Shown: positions 1-5,841 of the stretch, in pieces | How positions within the stretch are numbered: the stretch's first letter is position 1 | How the letters are laid out: each line of letters starts with the position of its first letter | Source of the DNA: an uncultured Collinsella sp. | Lineage (GTDB): Bacteria > Actinomycetota > Coriobacteriia > Coriobacteriales > Coriobacteriaceae | Reading direction: 5' to 3' | NCBI GenBank assembly: GCA_900550785.1 | Contig: URTL01000081.1 | Location: 1 to 8,910, forward strand | DNA: 8,910 nt | Made by a program: the position numbers and the translations under genes | The notes under the pieces: generated by a model | Told to the model about the DNA's origin: nothing | The model's database searches: none | Seen by the model: the letters and a program-made list of their open reading frames with translations, nothing else

Positions 1-1
1 A

Positions 2-202
2 GCGGCGTGGCAGATCGCGGACAAGCTGGGCTGCTCCATCGACCTCGTGGTCGGCCGCGAGGACATCGACGCCCCTCGACCCTGTGAAAGCATGGAAGAC
101 CGTATCAACTCCCTTTCTCGCACGGGCGTGGAGATGCTCGATGACTACTTGCGATTTCTCGTGCATCGAGATGATGCAGATACCTCCCAGGATTGGAGGT
201 AA
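2..202 (+). CDS. XRE-family regulator, C-terminal part (cut by window start)
   Basis: The reading frame is open from the first bases to TAA at 200-202, about 66 residues. It begins AAWQIADKLGCSIDLVVGRE, which matches the last helix of an XRE/Cro-type helix-turn-helix: a 'xA..IA..L..SID.LVGR' pattern is typical where the DNA-binding domain ends and the linker begins. A helical tail with alternating hydrophobic residues follows (INSLSRTGVEMLDDYLRFLV), as in small XRE regulators whose C-terminal helix mediates dimer contacts. Third codon positions are mostly G or C, which supports real coding. The N-terminal recognition helices lie before the window, so its target and partner cannot be stated. 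Such regulators are common in phage, toxin-antitoxin and mobile-element modules. Family call fairly sure, role unknown. Confidence 0.7.
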   Translation, partial: AAWQIADKLGCSIDLVVGREDIDAPRPCESMEDRINSLSRTGVEMLDDYLRFLVHRDDADTSQDWR

Positions 203-418
203 TGGGGAGACGGCCGAGACAAAACATGCTTATAGAATCGTGTCCTGCTTGGCAGCGAATGCCGCCGGCAACGAGCCCGCGGCCGAGGTGCCCCAAGCCC
301 TCGAACGACTTGATCCCGCCGTATGCGTAAAACCAGTAGTCTATGCTCAGGAACTCCACCTGCTCCATGTCGGCCTTGAACACCACCCACTCGAACGGCC
401 CCTTTGCGTCGCTCCAGG
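203..418 (-). pseudogene. Unrecognised minus-strand gene remnant
   Basis: On the minus strand a frame is open from about 458 down to 105. Its stretch from about 418 to 265 reads like real protein: WSDAKGPFEWVVFKADMEQV, then FLSIDYWFYAYGGIKSFEGL, with almost every third codon position G or C. Below about 265 the third-position bias fades and the frame runs into the XRE-like gene on the other strand. No ATG with a ribosome site stands at the front; GTG codons at 384-389 are the only nearby starts. I do not recognise the family. The best reading is an internal or N-terminal scrap of a gene lost by rearrangement. It could be an intact very small protein, but overlap with the plus-strand gene and the missing start argue against that. 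Boundaries are approximate. Confidence 0.3.
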
Positions 419-478
419 GAAGGCTACCGCAAGGCCACCTTCGGCCTAGGAGACGTCCTCAAGGGACTGTTCAAGTGA
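419..478 (+). pseudogene. C-terminal tail remnant of an unidentified plus-strand gene
   Basis: Just before the convergent abi-like gene, one plus-strand frame reads EGYRKATFGLGDVLKGLFK and stops at TGA 476-478. Codons here are strongly biased to G/C at the third position (GGC TAC CGC AAG GCC ACC TTC), as in a true coding tail. The same frame is blocked by a TGA at 377-379 and has no start between. It looks like the last 20 or so codons of a gene whose body has been lost. The product cannot be named. The apparent joint with the minus-strand remnant is near 416-420. Confidence 0.3.
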
Positions 479-482
479 GGGG

Positions 483-1208
483 CTAGAGCCTCACGTCCGC
501 CGGCGCGGGATTCTCCGCGAGGAACCGCTCGACGGGCGTCATGGCGTCGTCCTCGAGGACGCGCGCGGCAGCGTCGGGACAGAGCCCGCGAAAAAGCCTC
601 ACGGCATCCGCGTCCGCCCCGATTGGGGAGAGTTCAGGCCGCCTCGGGTCGAAGAGGCGCTCGTCGTGGGCCACCCGGTTGCGCACGCATAGCACCCCGT
701 CGAGGGCCTGCAGCGGCTCCTTGCGCCTCGTTCCCCTCGGCCAGGCGCGGTAGAGGGCCGTGCACCATATCGCCGCCTCGCGCGAGCGGTCCGCGAGGTG
801 CACCCAGAAGCCCAACGTGAGGTTCGAGACGAGCTGGCCGGTCGTAAAGCCCGCGGGGAGCTTCTCCACCGCGGCGTCGATGATCTTGCGGTTGATGCGG
901 TTGAGGTCAAGCTCGCCCCTCGCGGCCTTCCTCATGAGGGGCCGTCGAACGGGGGAGCCGTCATCCAGAAGCCAGTGCGCGCCCCCGCCCCAGGCGTCCG
1001 AGAGGGCCCTGTCGTAGGCGTTACGCATGGCGACCTCGAGGTGCGCGACATCGCGCATGAGCACCTGCGCGAGCGAGATGTTCCACTCGTGGAGCTCGAC
1101 GGCGCGGTCCGCGTCGCCTCCACACGCCTCGAGGTAGGGCACGAGGCGCTCCTCGGAGAGCCAGAGCCCCGCCCACTCGCGGGTGCCGGTCGCCATCTCT
1201 TCTGCCAT
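483..1208 (-). CDS. Abi-like (Abi_2/HEPN) protein
   Basis: A complete 241-residue protein on the minus strand. Residues 40-70 (HEWNISLAQVLMRDVAHLEV, then AMRNAYDRAL) and 128-140 (SNLTLGFWVHLAD) match the Abi_2/Abi-like (AbiD/AbiF type) layout. Residues 176-181 read RNRVAH, the R-N-x-x-x-H motif of HEPN RNases, in the context CVRNRVAHDERLF typical of this family. Members are linked to abortive phage infection, and HEPN proteins often cut RNA; here both are family inference. No membrane segment or signal peptide is seen. ATG 1208 was chosen because GGAG lies five bases upstream; an in-frame ATG at 1196 is the alternative. No antitoxin-like partner is adjacent on the same strand; the XRE-like gene at the window start is the only candidate, and it is convergent and some 280 bases away. 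A promoter and hairpin upstream are described separately. The IS21 element upstream points the same way. Confidence 0.75.
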   Translation of the reverse strand: MAEEMATGTREWAGLWLSEERLVPYLEACGGDADRAVELHEWNISLAQVLMRDVAHLEVAMRNAYDRALSDAWGGGAHWLLDDGSPVRRPLMRKAARGELDLNRINRKIIDAAVEKLPAGFTTGQLVSNLTLGFWVHLADRSREAAIWCTALYRAWPRGTRRKEPLQALDGVLCVRNRVAHDERLFDPRRPELSPIGADADAVRLFRGLCPDAAARVLEDDAMTPVERFLAENPAPADVRL

Positions 1209-1225
1209 GGGGACTCCAAATGGGT

Positions 1226-1269
1226 AAAAATTGAGCCCCGGTGACTTGAATCAGAGGTCATCCCGGGGC
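1226..1269 (-). terminator. Terminator-like hairpin in the leader of the Abi-like gene
   Basis: Read on the minus strand, GCCCCGG (1269-1263) pairs with CCGGGGC (1241-1235); inside, TGAC and GTCA extend the stem after a two-base bulge. Three bases (TCA) and one A later comes TTTTT (1230-1226). This is the shape of an intrinsic terminator. It ends only 18 bases before the ATG at 1208 and lies downstream of the putative promoter. It could stop read-through arriving from the IS21 element, attenuate the Abi-like gene's own transcript, or stabilise its 5' end. On the plus strand there is no T-run, so it is not a plus-strand terminator. Confidence 0.45.
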
Positions 1270-1280
1270 CATCGATAGCC

Positions 1281-1309
1281 AGTGTACCCGCCAGGCGGGC
1301 TTCTAACAA
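1281..1309 (-). promoter_or_regulatory. Putative promoter of the Abi-like gene with palindrome in the spacer
   Basis: On the minus strand TTGTTA (1309-1304) and TACACT (1286-1281) are separated by exactly 17 bases; each matches the sigma-70-type consensus at four of six positions. The spacer contains the perfect 6-1-6 inverted repeat CCCGCCTGGCGGG (plus-strand 1287-1299), a plausible operator for a repressor. Transcription would begin near 1274, about 65 bases before the start codon. The match is by eye and the boxes are only moderate, so this is a candidate. Confidence 0.4.
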
Positions 1310-1429
1310 GCTGATTCGCGGCCCCTACATCATCCCCTCTTGAATCCCCCTTGAATATCTCCCCCAAGTGTTCAGTTTTATGCTTCCACTGACAGGGGAG
1401 GGCCGGGCTGTTTTTCACAACAACTAAAT

Positions 1430-1464
1430 TTAGGATTTCACGACTAATTTCTTTCGGGTTTCAC
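1430..1464 (+). repeat. Left terminal inverted repeat of the IS21-family element
   Basis: It begins TTAGGATTTCACGA and ends TTTCGGGTTTCAC; the matching copy is inverted at 3825-3859. The middle eight bases (CTAATTTC versus GATAAAAG) do not match, leaving two conserved blocks that are likely the transposase contact sites. The outer edge is placed by the possible AAAT duplication and is uncertain by a few bases. Confidence 0.65.
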
Positions 1465-1495
1465 CGTTTTGCAAAGGTGCCGCACCCTTTCTTCG

Positions 1496-2260
1496 CTAAC
1501 TGTCCGATCTTCCCATCATCAAGGCTTCCTCGAACCTTCTGCTCTGCCCGCCGAACTCAACCAGCCGACCATGATGCATGATCCTGTCAATCGTCGCCGT
1601 GGCCAGGTGCGCGTCTCCCAGCACAGTGCCCCATTTGCCGAACTCTATGTTGGTTGTGACGATCATGCTCCTCGTCTCGTACGTTGCCGACATCACCTGG
1701 TAGAGCAGCCGAGCGCCCTCGATGTCTATCGGGATGTAGCCGTACTCGTCGATTATCAGCAGGTCCGCCTTGGCTATGTCGCGAAGCACCTGCTCGAGCC
1801 TGTTGTCGGCGACGGCCGCCTTCAGCATCAGCACCAGCGACGCGGTCTCGAAGTACCTGACCTTGTAGCCCCGCTCGGCCGCCAGCACGCCCAGTGCGAT
1901 CGACAGGTGGGTCTTTCCGCGTCCGCATCCTCCGTAGAACACGAAGTCCTGGGCCTGCCGGACAAACTCCAATGACACCAGGTCATCGACGGTGTAGCCG
2001 TCTGGGAAGGACACCTCGCCGAAGTCGAAGTCCGCGACCGACTTCACGGCCGGGAATTTGGCCTGCCTCATGAGCCTTGCCTTCCTGTTCTCCTCCCTGG
2101 TGGCGTTCTCGCTCCTGATCAGCTCGCATGCAGCCACCAGCTGGCCTCGCGTGGCATCCTTGGAAAACGCCGCGATCGTCGACTTGGTGAAGTACATGGT
2201 CCTGGCCAGCGCGGCGAACTCCGCCTCGATCTGGCCCCTCGTCATCTGCTCGATGTCCAT
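1496..2260 (-). CDS. istB: IS21 helper ATPase IstB
   Basis: A 254-residue AAA+ ATPase that assembles on DNA and stimulates the IstA transposase during IS21 transposition. The Walker A motif GGCGRGKT is at residues 110-117 (K116) and Walker B LLIIDE at 167-172 (D171, E172), continuing EYGY, where most IstB proteins read DLGY or similar. An N-terminal helical region (1-80) and the C-terminal ATTNIEFGKW/RIMHHG type motifs (seen as VTTNIEFGKW and DRIMHHGRLVEF) are also typical. The start at ATG 2260 is supported by AAAGGAGG about eight bases upstream; the open frame runs to 2350, but that extension is rich in Arg and overlaps istA. It begins two bases after the istA stop, so the pair is translationally linked. 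It looks intact. Confidence 0.93.
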   Translation of the reverse strand: MDIEQMTRGQIEAEFAALARTMYFTKSTIAAFSKDATRGQLVAACELIRSENATREENRKARLMRQAKFPAVKSVADFDFGEVSFPDGYTVDDLVSLEFVRQAQDFVFYGGCGRGKTHLSIALGVLAAERGYKVRYFETASLVLMLKAAVADNRLEQVLRDIAKADLLIIDEYGYIPIDIEGARLLYQVMSATYETRSMIVTTNIEFGKWGTVLGDAHLATATIDRIMHHGRLVEFGGQSRRFEEALMMGRSDS

Positions 2261-2262
2261 GG

Positions 2263-3723
2263 CTAGGCCTCCTTTGCGAAGACGGCGTCGTACATCCCGA
2301 GGTCGGGGCTGTCGTCGTATGCGATGGACCCTTGGCCGTTCGCCGTGCATGCGGCAGCCAATGCGACGTCAGCGCGGCTGGGGACGCCGCCGTCGGCGCC
2401 GAGCGCGGCCATCGCCGCTACCGCGGCCTCGTAGCCCGCATCCGCGCTGACGTCGCGAAGCATCCTGAGCATCGTGCCCCTGTCGGCCCTGCCCATGGAA
2501 TCCATCGACCTGGCCAGCGATTTCGGCAAGGTCGCCCTGACGGCGCTGTTCTGCCATCCGCCCGGCTTCCTGCAAAGGAGCGCCAGCTGCGACATGGGGT
2601 CGCTGGCCTTGGTGGGCGCATCCCCGTATGCTCGGTCGAAGGCGGCGATCTGCGTGCCCTCGCCGTCGTAGAAGGCTACCCGGAATGCGCCCAGCTCGAC
2701 GATCACCCTCTCCTCGCCGTGGTCCGGCCCGAGCGGGTAGCGGTGTCTGCCGTCGAGGCACGCGTCGCCGTACTTGTCGGTCTTGGCCGTGACTATCTTC
2801 GCGACGCGGAAGGGCTTCGCCGGCAGGTCGGCCATGGCCACGCAGTCCTCCATGAACAGCTGGCGCTCGGGCTCCCCTTTGAGGTAATGGTCCTTGCCGG
2901 CGCGATCCAGGCACCTGCCGAGGATCCGCTTGTTGTAGGCGGGCAGGCTGTCGATGCGGGGAACGGGGACGAACAGGTTGCGCCGGATGGCCCCGACGGC
3001 ATTCTCCACGGAGCCCTTCTCGTGGCCGGAGTTGGGGTTGCAGAAGGAGAAGTCGAACCCGTAGTGGGCGGCGAAGCGCGTGAACGTGTCGGCGGTGCTG
3101 ACAACCTGGCCGACCCTTCTGCCGACGCCCGTGGCGTTGTCAAACACCAACCGGGTGGGCACGCCCCCGCAGAACTCGAACACGGCCTTCAGGCCCTCGC
3201 AGACGCATTCCGACGTCTCGCCCCAGAAGCATTGCGCCAGCGACACGTTGGAGAACGGGAAGGTGACCACCAGGTAGTGCACCTCGCGCATGACGCCCAG
3301 CACCCTGAAGTCGCACACGCCGAAGTCGACCTGCCCCTCGCCGGGCGCCCATTCGAGGTTGAGGAACTCGTCTTTGGCGCCTTTGAGCTCGGCTTTGCGC
3401 TTCTTGACGTAGGCCTGGACGATTGTGTAGCTGCCGTCGTAGCCGCATTCCGCGACGAGCCGGTCGAATACCCGCTGGGCCGTGTGTCGCTGCTTGGGGC
3501 GCCGCTTCCTGTCCTCCGCAAGCCAACGATCTATCGTCGCCTTGAACGGGTCAAGCTTCGAACCGCGCCTCTTCCTGGGCTTGACCTGAGGGGAGAAGTC
3601 GTCCATGTCGCGGTATTTGCGCACCGTGGGCTCGGAGATTCCCTCCTCCCTGGCTATCTGGGCGACGCTGTCGCCACGGGCAGCGCGCTGCTTGATTGCT
3701 AGAATAGTTGACATGCCGATCAT
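2263..3723 (-). CDS. istA: IS21 transposase IstA
   Basis: A 486-residue DDE transposase. An N-terminal helix-turn-helix occupies about residues 5-45 (IKQRAARGDSVAQIAREEGI then SEPTVRKYRD), followed by a basic linker (KPRKRRGSK) and the RNase H-fold catalytic core. The likely catalytic triad is D133 (GQVDFG), D195 (LVFDNA) and E240 (GHEKGSVEN); these are the family's usual contexts. The C-terminal region is the beta-barrel type domain plus tail. The gene is full length for the family with no frameshift. Two starts are possible: ATG 3723 (chosen; AAGGAGG 11 bases upstream) or ATG 3714 (GGAAAGGA about ten bases upstream), differing by three residues. It is followed immediately by istB, and both probably share a transcript starting inside the right end of the element. 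No promoter is evident there by eye. Confidence 0.93.
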   Translation of the reverse strand: MIGMSTILAIKQRAARGDSVAQIAREEGISEPTVRKYRDMDDFSPQVKPRKRRGSKLDPFKATIDRWLAEDRKRRPKQRHTAQRVFDRLVAECGYDGSYTIVQAYVKKRKAELKGAKDEFLNLEWAPGEGQVDFGVCDFRVLGVMREVHYLVVTFPFSNVSLAQCFWGETSECVCEGLKAVFEFCGGVPTRLVFDNATGVGRRVGQVVSTADTFTRFAAHYGFDFSFCNPNSGHEKGSVENAVGAIRRNLFVPVPRIDSLPAYNKRILGRCLDRAGKDHYLKGEPERQLFMEDCVAMADLPAKPFRVAKIVTAKTDKYGDACLDGRHRYPLGPDHGEERVIVELGAFRVAFYDGEGTQIAAFDRAYGDAPTKASDPMSQLALLCRKPGGWQNSAVRATLPKSLARSMDSMGRADRGTMLRMLRDVSADAGYEAAVAAMAALGADGGVPSRADVALAAACTANGQGSIAYDDSPDLGMYDAVFAKEA

Positions 3724-3824
3724 TTCCTTTCCGGCCTCCTTGAGTCGATTACCGAAGCAATGACTAAGTTAGGCCATCCGTTGGAGGTGGTCGGCGCCTT
3801 TGCTTATGAGGCGAAGCAATCGTC

Positions 3825-3859
3825 GTGAAACCCGAAACTTTTATCTCGTGATTTCCTAA
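3825..3859 (-). repeat. Right terminal inverted repeat of the IS21-family element
   Basis: The inverted counterpart of the left end: GTGAAACCCGAAA at 3825-3837 is the exact complement of the inner left block, and TCGTGA...TCCTAA closes the element. It abuts the truncated ISL3-type transposase remnant directly. Confidence 0.65.
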
Positions 3860-3864
3860 AAATA

Positions 3865-4338
3865 AAAGCTATCAAAAACATGAAGAACCCCGAGGACCTC
3901 ACCGACGGCCAGAGGGCGAGGCTCGAGGCGCTCAAGAAGAGGGCCGGCTCGCGGCTGGTCAGGGCCTGGGAGCTCAAGGAGGACCTGCGGGCCGTCTTCC
4001 GGGCAGCCGACGGCTCCGAGGCCGCCGAGCTGCTCGACGACTGGATGCACAGGGCCGCCTACTGCAAGATCGCCAAGGTCGTCGCCGTGGAGAAGAAGGT
4101 GCGCCGCCGGCGCGACGACATCATCGCCGCAGTCGAGCTCGGCATCAGCAACGGGCGCGTAGAGGCCATCAACAACAAGATCAAGGTGACGGTGAGGATG
4201 GGCTACGGCTTCCGCAACACCGACAACCTCGTGGCCCTGCTCATGCTCAGGTGCGGCGACTGCCAGCCCCAGCTCCCGGGTCGCCCGGTGAAGGCGAGGA
4301 AGAAGGGCGTGAAGGGAGCGAAGAGCGTTGCTGCCTAG
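3865..4338 (+). pseudogene. ISL3-family transposase, C-terminal remnant
   Basis: The frame gives about 152 residues from ATG 3880, extended upstream in frame by KAIKN. LKEDLRAVF, the DDIIAAVELGISNGRVEAIN block (I-S-N-G-x-V-E-A-x-N, holding the last catalytic E of the DDE domain), NKIKVTVRMGYGFRNTDNLV and the basic tail are diagnostic of ISL3 (IS204/IS1001/IS1165) transposases. MKNPEDLTDGQRARLEALKK corresponds to the middle of the family's protein. Full ISL3 transposases are roughly 400 residues or more, so the zinc-binding N-terminus and the first two catalytic Asp residues are missing. No good ribosome site precedes ATG 3880. The break coincides with the right end of the IS21 element, so IS21 insertion followed by loss of the left part is the simple explanation. 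It is non-functional alone. Confidence 0.85.
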
Positions 4339-4345
4339 GCTAGCC

Positions 4346-4370
4346 CCTTGTCACACAAACTACCGAAGCC
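4346..4370 (+). repeat. Likely right terminal repeat of the truncated ISL3-type element
   Basis: Eight or so bases after the transposase stop comes TTGTCACACAAACTACCGAAGCC; ISL3 right ends commonly resemble CACACAAA...CGAAGAGCC. No matching left end is visible in the window: the sequence left of the IS21 element (GGGCTGTTTTTCACAAC at about 1406-1422) shares only a GGCT start. The outer edge near 4370 is inferred from the family pattern. Confidence 0.4.
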
Positions 4371-4372
4371 TC

Positions 4373-4466
4373 TTTAAGTCCGTCCCAACTGCCAGGTGGC
4401 GAGGCACTCATTTAAGTCCGTCCCCAATGAGTGGTTTCACTCATTTAAGAACGTCCCCAATGACTA
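4373..4466. repeat. Three REP-like repeats (TTTAAG..CGTCCC)
   Basis: TTTAAG[TA][CA]CGTCCC occurs at 4373, 4411 and 4444, spaced 38 and 33 bases apart. Copies 2 and 3 share a longer unit, CACTCATTTAAG..CGTCCCCAATGA. In copy 2, CACTCATT (4405-4412) pairs perfectly with AATGAGTG (4426-4433) around a 13-base loop; in copy 3 only TCATT/AATGA pairs. The block sits between the ISL3 remnant and the DUF362 gene, in otherwise gene-free sequence. The form resembles REP/RAYT-associated repeats, but no such transposase is present here. Confidence 0.6.
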
Positions 4467-4476
4467 GGCGCCGTAC

Positions 4477-4507
4477 TTGACTTTGACCCCGCTTTAACGG
4501 GTACCAT
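4477..4507 (+). promoter_or_regulatory. Weak promoter candidate upstream of the DUF362 gene
   Basis: TTGACT (4477-4482) precedes TACCAT (4502-4507) with a 19-base gap; a second TTGACC lies at 4483-4488. Spacing is not ideal for either, and the match is by eye. A promoter is expected here because the next gene upstream is a dead transposase. Confidence 0.25.
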
Positions 4508-4549
4508 CCTCTATGTCTGTAACGCCATATAGACTGAGGGGATAGATCT

Positions 4550-5755
4550 ATGACCGCAACTTCACCCGCAGCACCCGCTAAGGTGTACTTCACCAACTTG
4601 CGTACACATGCTCGCGAGAGCCAGCTCGACAAGCTCAAGCGCCTCATCCGCCGCGCCGGTATTGAGCAGATCGACTTTGAGAACAAGTTCGTCGCTATCA
4701 AGATTCACTTTGGCGAGCTGGGCAACCTGAGCTTTTTGCGCCCCAACTACGCCCGCGCCGTCGCGGATGTCGTGAAGGAGCTGGGCGGCAAGCCTTTCCT
4801 CACCGACTGCAACACGCTCTATGTCGGTAGCCGCAAAAACGCGCTCGAGCACATCGATACCGCCTATCAGAACGGCTTTACCCCGTATGCCACGGGCTGC
4901 CAGGTCATCATCGCCGACGGCCTCAAGGGCACCGACGAGGCGCTCGTCCCGGTCGAGGGCGGAGAGTACGTGCGCGAGGCCAAGATCGGCCAGGCGCTCA
5001 TGGATGCCGATATCGTGATTAGCCTCACCCACTTTAAGGGCCATGAGCAGGCCGGTTTTGGCGGTGCCATGAAGAACCTGGGCATGGGAGGCGGCAGCCG
5101 TGCCGGCAAGATGGAGCAGCATGCCGCCGGCAAGCCGAACGTCGCGACCGAGCACTGCATTGGCTGCCGTGCCTGTGAAAAGATCTGCGCGCACAACGCT
5201 ATCTCGTTCGATGACACCCGCGAGCGCGAGCTTGCCAGCGGCGCTACTCGCACGGTGCACGTGGCCGCCATCGACCACGATCGCTGCGTGGGCTGCGGAC
5301 GCTGCATCGGCGTGTGCAACCAGGACGCCATCAAGCCCGTCTATGACGCCGCGGCCGACGTGCTCAACTGCAAGATCGCCGAGTACACCAAGGCCGTTGT
5401 CGACGGCCGCCCGAGCTTCCACATCTCGCTTGCCATGGATATCAGCCCCAACTGTGATTGCCATCCCGAAAACGATACGCCTATCGTCAACGATATCGGC
5501 ATGTTCGCGAGCTTCGACCCGGTCGCCATCGACCAGGCCTGTGCCGATGCCGTCATGGCGTCCGAGCCGCTGCCCAACACCGAGCTCACCGATAGCGCGG
5601 CCAAGATGGAGCATAACCACGAGCATCTGGAGGGCGAGCAGGCGCGTGACCCCTTCTGCATCACGCATCCCGACACCGACTGGCGCGAGTGCATCGCGCA
5701 CGCCGAGAAGATCGGCCTGGGCACGAGCAAGTACGAGCTTATCGAGGTCAAATAG
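4550..5755 (+). CDS. DUF362 domain protein with two [4Fe-4S] ferredoxin motifs
   Basis: A 401-residue soluble iron-sulphur protein. Residues 10-200 carry DUF362 hallmarks: VYFTNLRT, VAIKIHFGELGNLSFLRPNY, ADGLKGTDE, ISLTHFKGHEQAGFGGAMKN and LGMGGGSRAGKMEQHA. Two CxxCxxCxxxC motifs follow, C203/C206/C209/C213 (CIGCRACEKIC) and C246/C249/C252/C256 (CVGCGRCIGVC), each suited to one [4Fe-4S] cluster. After them the DUF362 fold resumes with SFHISLAMDISPNCDCHPEN and FASFDPVAIDQACAD; a further Cys pair (CDC) is present. A His/Glu-rich stretch (KMEHNHEHLEGEQ) near residue 350 may bind metal. No signal peptide or membrane segment is seen, so it is probably cytoplasmic. The function is unproven; electron transfer or redox chemistry in anaerobes is family-level inference. 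ATG 4550 has GAGGGG eight bases upstream. It is a single-gene unit closed by a strong terminator. Confidence 0.9.
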   Translation: MTATSPAAPAKVYFTNLRTHARESQLDKLKRLIRRAGIEQIDFENKFVAIKIHFGELGNLSFLRPNYARAVADVVKELGGKPFLTDCNTLYVGSRKNALEHIDTAYQNGFTPYATGCQVIIADGLKGTDEALVPVEGGEYVREAKIGQALMDADIVISLTHFKGHEQAGFGGAMKNLGMGGGSRAGKMEQHAAGKPNVATEHCIGCRACEKICAHNAISFDDTRERELASGATRTVHVAAIDHDRCVGCGRCIGVCNQDAIKPVYDAAADVLNCKIAEYTKAVVDGRPSFHISLAMDISPNCDCHPENDTPIVNDIGMFASFDPVAIDQACADAVMASEPLPNTELTDSAAKMEHNHEHLEGEQARDPFCITHPDTDWRECIAHAEKIGLGTSKYELIEVK

Positions 5756-5802
5756 CGCCTAGCTATTGGACAATATAAGCGCCTTTGTGGCGTAATTCGA
5801 GC

Positions 5803-5841
5803 AAAAGCCGCCCGCGAGCACAGCGCTCACGGGCGGCTTTT
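5803..5841 (+). terminator. Strong intrinsic terminator after the DUF362 gene
   Basis: AAAAGCCGCCCG (5803-5814) pairs over 12 bases with CGGGCGGCTTTT (5830-5841). After one C-A mismatch, GAGC pairs with GCTC around the loop ACAGC. The A-run and T-run make it usable on both strands, though the only gene ending nearby is the plus-strand one 48 bases before. The T-run overlaps the edge of the large inverted repeat that follows. Confidence 0.9.

Larger units (their letters stand above)
1430..3859 (-). mobile_element. IS21-family insertion sequence (complete, istA-istB)
   Basis: The element holds the IS21 pair istA and istB and is bounded by inverted ends. The left end (1430-1464) and the reverse complement of the right end (3825-3859) align without gaps over 35 bases with 26 matches: TTAGGA, then TCACGA, then the identical 13-mer TTTCGGGTTTCAC (1452-1464; complement 3825-3837). 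A further shared block, GCAAAGG[TC]GCCG, lies deeper inside, as expected from the multiple internal repeats of IS21 ends. AAAT flanks both sides (1426-1429 and 3860-3863) and could be the target duplication. The total of about 2.43 kb fits the family. The ends are not the TG...CA usual for IS21, so the exact borders could be off by a few bases. Confidence 0.75.

Noticed and set aside
84..449. A 121-residue plus-strand open frame near the window start
   Set aside because: It overlaps the better-supported XRE frame and the minus-strand remnant, has no ribosome site, and lacks codon bias in its own frame.
1401..1429. Possible left end of the ISL3 element, or an uninterrupted ISL3 target, left of IS21
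   Set aside because: It shares only GGCT with the ISL3 right end, and joining it to 3864 gives an in-frame TAA and no N-terminal transposase sequence.
2332..3702. A 456-residue plus-strand open frame opposite istA
   Set aside because: The minus strand encodes a canonical DDE transposase; the plus frame has no recognisable motif.
4373..4466. Short CRISPR array
   Set aside because: There are only three copies, the spacing is irregular, the conserved part runs across most of each unit, and there are no cas genes.
4562..5701. A 379-residue minus-strand open frame opposite the DUF362 gene
   Set aside because: The composition is that of an antisense shadow and the plus strand holds conserved cluster motifs.
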